From NCBI GenBank assembly GCA_963082975.1, contig OY720350.1, positions 46,578,734 through 46,642,733 of the forward strand: a stretch of 64,000 bases of DNA. Direction: 5' to 3'. A program made the position numbers and the translations under genes. The stretch is from Labia minor. Lineage: Eukaryota; Arthropoda; Insecta; Dermaptera; Spongiphoridae. Within the stretch, counting starts at the first letter, position 1, and each line of letters begins with the position of its first letter. Positions 60,663 to 64,000 of this stretch are shown here, piece by piece. The notes beneath the pieces are model-generated. The model made no database searches. It worked only from the letters and a program-made list of their open reading frames with translations, and was not told the origin of the DNA.

Positions 60663-61870
60663 GTCTAACCAATCGATCATATAGAAATGTTTTTTTTTTT
60701 TTAAACAAATTAAAAAATGATCATGTTAGAAAGAGAAAGATGATTAATTTTTCGTGCACTTTCGGCATGAGTCGGAAAAATTCGTTGCATATATAAATGT
60801 TTATTTTTTATCTCTTTCTCATCTATACTAAGCAAATCTTTTGAATCATTTCAAGTGATTTTAAGAATTGCGGGTGGCTTCGGTCCAGAATATCAGAACC
60901 GAACCGAACCGCAACCAATGAGATCTTGATTTGAAACTGCTTAGGTAATTTGAAGTCTCCCACGAGAGAATTTTTTCTGTGATTTTGATATTTGAATTCT
61001 ACCGCCTTTTATATAATAAACCTATATTAATTTAAAAAAATAATGATAATTAATAATAAAATTATTTAAAACTTCATCGATAAAAATAAAATAATTAGAA
61101 AAAATATGTAAGTTCTAATAAAATATACTAAGATCACAAATTCCTTTTTTAAGCTCTTGTACACATATATACAATTTTTTTTTGAATAAAATAAACAATA
61201 AATAAAACATTTTCAAAGTAGAGTAAATTAATTTAGACAAATTGGACAATTTTAAATAAATAAATATATTACAAAGTTTATGTTCATTATCTTTATTATT
61301 TTTTTTTTGTGATATAATTTTGATAAAATATAATATTAAATCTTAAATAAATTTAAAAAAAAAGTGAATTTGTTTACAATTTAATACAAATATTCAAACA
61401 AATATAAATTAAATAGATAATTGTAAAGATCAATGAGTCACTATAAAATGAGTTCAAGAGAATAATACTATAAAATACGTAAATTTAATGATAATTTTGA
61501 AAAATATTTAATTTTCCTATATTAAATAAACATAAATCGTTTTAGACTTCTAGGCGTTCTGAAACAATTTCAAATACTTTAAATGTATCTATTAATGCAA
61601 TAAAAAACAGATATGAATATAACATAAATATTTTTAATTTTATTTTATTTATAATATAATATAAGATTTAAGGAGGCACTGGCTGTGACGTCATGAAGGG
61701 CTGGGTGACGTCGTATAATTTTAAATTAAGAAAAAACTAATGAAGATGATTTTTCCCGAGGATAAAACCAATACAAAGTGCATGATTCGTGGAGATATGT
61801 AAAAAATCTCCTCATGTGAAATTTGGTGTGAAAATAACCCTTCCCTTCCTAACGTCGATCGGTAATACTA
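60663..61870. other. AT-rich DNA with decayed repeat pieces
   Basis: About 61640-61830 resembles the 3' part of the RTE-like cluster (TAATTTTAAATTAAGAAAAA, then CTAATGAAGATGATTTTTCCC) and includes a perfect CRE TGACGTCA at 61686-61693. AGAACCGAACCGAACCGCAA lies near 60895. No gene is seen. Confidence 0.3.
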
Positions 61871-61944
61871 CCACTTCAAGTTTCCGGATATACACCAAAA
61901 GTTCCTACAGGGGGTCTTTGGAAGAAAAAGTTTGAGAACCCCTG
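61871..61944. mobile_element. hAT-like right terminus, second copy
   Basis: CCTACAGGGGGTCTTTGGAA through GTTTGAGAACCCCTG matches the end at 60615-60662 almost base for base. The left part cannot be traced. Confidence 0.55.
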
Positions 61945-62910
61945 TGCTAGGTGATCCCTTCCCATATCGATGACGGTGGCGTAGTGAGCAGCACACTTCC
62001 TCCCCTCGATTGGGAATCCCTCTTGATTAGGAAGGAAGTCCCTATCTCTAGGGGGTGCGGATAGATGGCGCGAGTTACAATCGCCACAAATTTAATAAAA
62101 CTCTTATTTAGAACTTTTATATAAAAGAGAATGGGGTCTCTGAGAAAGAAAATCTGGCCTTCTAATTTAATAGTTGACAATTCGACGAGGAGAATATTTT
62201 TATAACATCGATGGTCTACAACCTTTTTAATATTTAAATGGCGGCTAACTGGGCATTTGGAAAATCCAGGGAGGTAGGGAGTGAACATTTCGACTAAAAC
62301 TTGTCACCAAAACATTATATTTTCCATTGATCTTAATGTTAATATATCATCAAATTTCGGGCCTTTTTTGTGGAAAATTATGTGAGCAAAAATTTCCACA
62401 TGAAGAAAAATCTCTTCAAATTTTATTTTCTTTCAACTGCCGGCTGATTTGATTTGCATATATGTATAAAAAAAATTAAATGTTGCGGCAATCATTCTCT
62501 TCATAATATTGATGATTAATCAATTAAAAGAAGAAATTATCATTAGTTTAATGGAAAAATGATTACAAAAAATAAAATATAAATAAATGGCAGTCGTGGG
62601 ACTGGCCGACAGAAGAGAAAACTTCTGCGTAAGAAATTTGAAAGCAGACGGAATGCGCACCAGCTTCACGAGAAAAATGAATTTTATATACGTATATATA
62701 ATTCATAATTATTTTTTTCAGCAAACTGATTATTATTACAAAAATATTAAAAATACGATGTGTATGAATAAAAAATAACATCATTTATATATTAAAATAT
62801 AATATTCTTTTATTTCTTTTCTCCGTACAAAATTTTTACATCTATAATTTATATTACAATATAATATGCTTTTATTGCAATATTGAAAAACATTTTATAC
62901 TTTTAAAAAA
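61945..62910. other. Mixed region, probable repeat debris
   Basis: GC-richer 61950-62290 carries a 113-codon minus frame (61947-62288) with no recognisable domain, probably transposon debris. 62590-62690 is another island (GACTGGCCGACAGAAGAG). Confidence 0.3.
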
Positions 62911-63429
62911 TTAACTTTCATGTACAGTTTTAACAATACTTTCACCATGTTGACGACCATCATCATCAATTTGTAAAACTGATACAATAGGTTTATGGTA
63001 GCTAAAGTAAGAAATGAATAATTTTGATTGAAATCTATGTAAATGTCTTGTAAAGATTGCACATCTATTGTAGTTTTATATTTCGTAGTACTTAGATTGC
63101 GATCATTTGACATTTTTAAACCAAATTCATTATTTAAAAATTCAATTAATGATTTTTTTTATCGTCTGCAAAGTTTATGTTCAAATCTCCACTCAAAATC
63201 ATTGGGAAATCATCAAATCTTTTTCCAATTTTTTTTTTTTTGAAGCAATGCAGATGAGAATATATAAATAGATTTTCATACAAAAAGTCTTGTATAACAC
63301 GTAATGACATATCGCCGATCTCAGAAGTAGGAAGTAGTAGTGTTGAACATTCTGGCGTATTGCGCATACGTATATCTCGCGGTGTCGGGTCGGTCACGCT
63401 CACGCGAATTCTATACTTTTTCCCCATCC
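62911..63429 (-). pseudogene. Endonuclease (EEP) domain relic, probably of a Helentron
   Basis: The minus-strand translation, in at least three frames, reads IQDFLYENLFIYSHLH, then FPMILSGDLNINFADDKK (GDxN motif of endonuclease/exonuclease/phosphatase folds), FLNNEFGLKMSNDRNLSTTK, KTTID, and after a further frameshift ISYFSYHKPIVSVL followed by a short tail and TAA at 62911-62913. The S-x-H-(K/R)-P ending just before a stop is what I associate with the C-terminal EEP domain of Helentron Rep-helicase proteins, rather than LINE ORF2, whose EEP domain is N-terminal. A poly-A run (63229-63241 on the complement) and frameshifts show decay. The helicase and Rep parts are not in the window. Confidence 0.6.
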
Positions 63430-64000
63430 CACAAAAGTGCTCAACGCCGCTAAAGAAGTTTTCACTTCAAAAAATAAATTTATTAATGTATGACGCATCC
63501 AGTACTTACACGTAGAGCCGGCCCTGCTGAAAAGAAATCACTTAATTTTAAAGTTATGTGGGGGTAACAAAGCAAAAGTCGTGATTTTTTAGATTAATAT
63601 GTTTTTTAATAAATATTATATAAACCGTTTTGAAATTTAACCAAAGAAATTCAAAATACATACATGTGGAAATAAATTTTTTTCCCAGATTCCCAGCTGT
63701 CTTTTAAGCCCAATTTACACGGGCTTAGTACTTGTCATTAGTTCAGGGTTGGGCAAATACTATTAAGTCTATAAACTAAACTAAATAAATTTTGAGAATA
63801 TAGGGGTAACAATTTATTCTATTGACCGGGCGCCATAAATTCTACAACTGGCGCTGTTATTTGTTGAGAAAGTAAAAAAAAGAAAGAATTAGGTCATTAA
63901 ACATCACTGGAATCATTAAATAATATACCAATAATAAAATACCAATATACCATAATAAAAAAATATATAGGAAGTTTAAGAAATAAAACTTCCCGCCTGG
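63430..64000. other. Window edge with lone transposon-end-like sequences
   Basis: AGAGCCGGCCCTG (to 63526) and CAGGGTTGGGCAAATAC (63744-63760) look like single hAT-type termini; no partner ends or duplications can be identified. No gene is seen. Confidence 0.3.

Noticed and set aside
61947..62288. 113-codon minus-strand frame
   Set aside because: Surrounded by transposon ends, no recognisable domain.
1..64000. CRISPR array, prokaryotic operons, rRNA or intact tRNA genes
   Set aside because: No spaced direct repeats of the right kind, no dense coding, no rRNA-like or cloverleaf sequences; spliceosomal introns show the DNA is eukaryotic.

Overview
This is an AT-rich (estimated by eye at well over 70 percent A+T, not counted) stretch of animal nuclear DNA, almost certainly arthropod. 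The reasons are a multi-repeat beta-thymosin gene split by spliceosomal introns, a rosa-like (DD41D) mariner relic, Helentron-type elements, arthropod-style non-LTR retrotransposon ends, and an arthropod TATA plus TCAGT initiator promoter. The species cannot be fixed from the sequence. No operons, CRISPR arrays, rRNA genes or complete tRNA genes are visible.

Only two genes can be supported. (1) A plus-strand beta-thymosin gene (ciboulot type) has six coding exons between 49,608 and 56,898. It encodes 206 residues with five actin-binding thymosin repeats, and exons 2 to 5 are each exactly 114 nt and phase 1-1, so each carries one 38-residue module. The start codon lies four bases after a splice acceptor, so at least one 5' non-coding exon must lie upstream; a GC-richer segment at 22.9-23.1 kb ending in GTAAGT is one weak candidate. 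(2) A minus-strand, apparently intronless gene (59,113-59,427) encodes 104 residues with a KEN box. It sits behind a compact promoter (octamer, TATA, TCAGT initiator) and is convergent with the thymosin gene.

Layout. 0-1 kb: end of a minus-strand LTR retrotransposon (leader repeats, primer-binding-like site, LTR) followed by a tRNA-derived SINE. 1-23 kb: a repeat-dense zone with many copies of one roughly 600-bp non-autonomous Helentron-like (HINE/DINE-1-like) family, two further SINE copies, three 3' fragments of a non-LTR retrotransposon (one split by a mariner), a fourth 3' end with a perfect hairpin, and RTE-like 3' ends. 23-49 kb: mostly very AT-rich DNA with no recognisable gene, dotted with short GC-richer islands that may be regulatory, plus an RTE-like cluster at 38.8-40.2 kb. 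49.6-57.1 kb: the thymosin gene, with a Helentron-like copy in intron 2 and a complete hAT-type MITE in intron 4. 58-64 kb: the KEN-box gene, truncated Helentron-like and hAT pieces, and a decayed endonuclease-domain relic that looks like the C-terminal part of an autonomous Helentron, a possible source of machinery for the short copies.

The most interesting points are the Helentron-like family (terminal palindromes, tandem and inverted copies, a divergent sister family whose terminal hairpin differs in both arms, and a possible autonomous relic), the SINE family with an 18-bp target duplication, the nested mariner with related unoccupied sites in the same window, the modular thymosin exons with a possible alternative terminal exon, and the orphan KEN-box gene.
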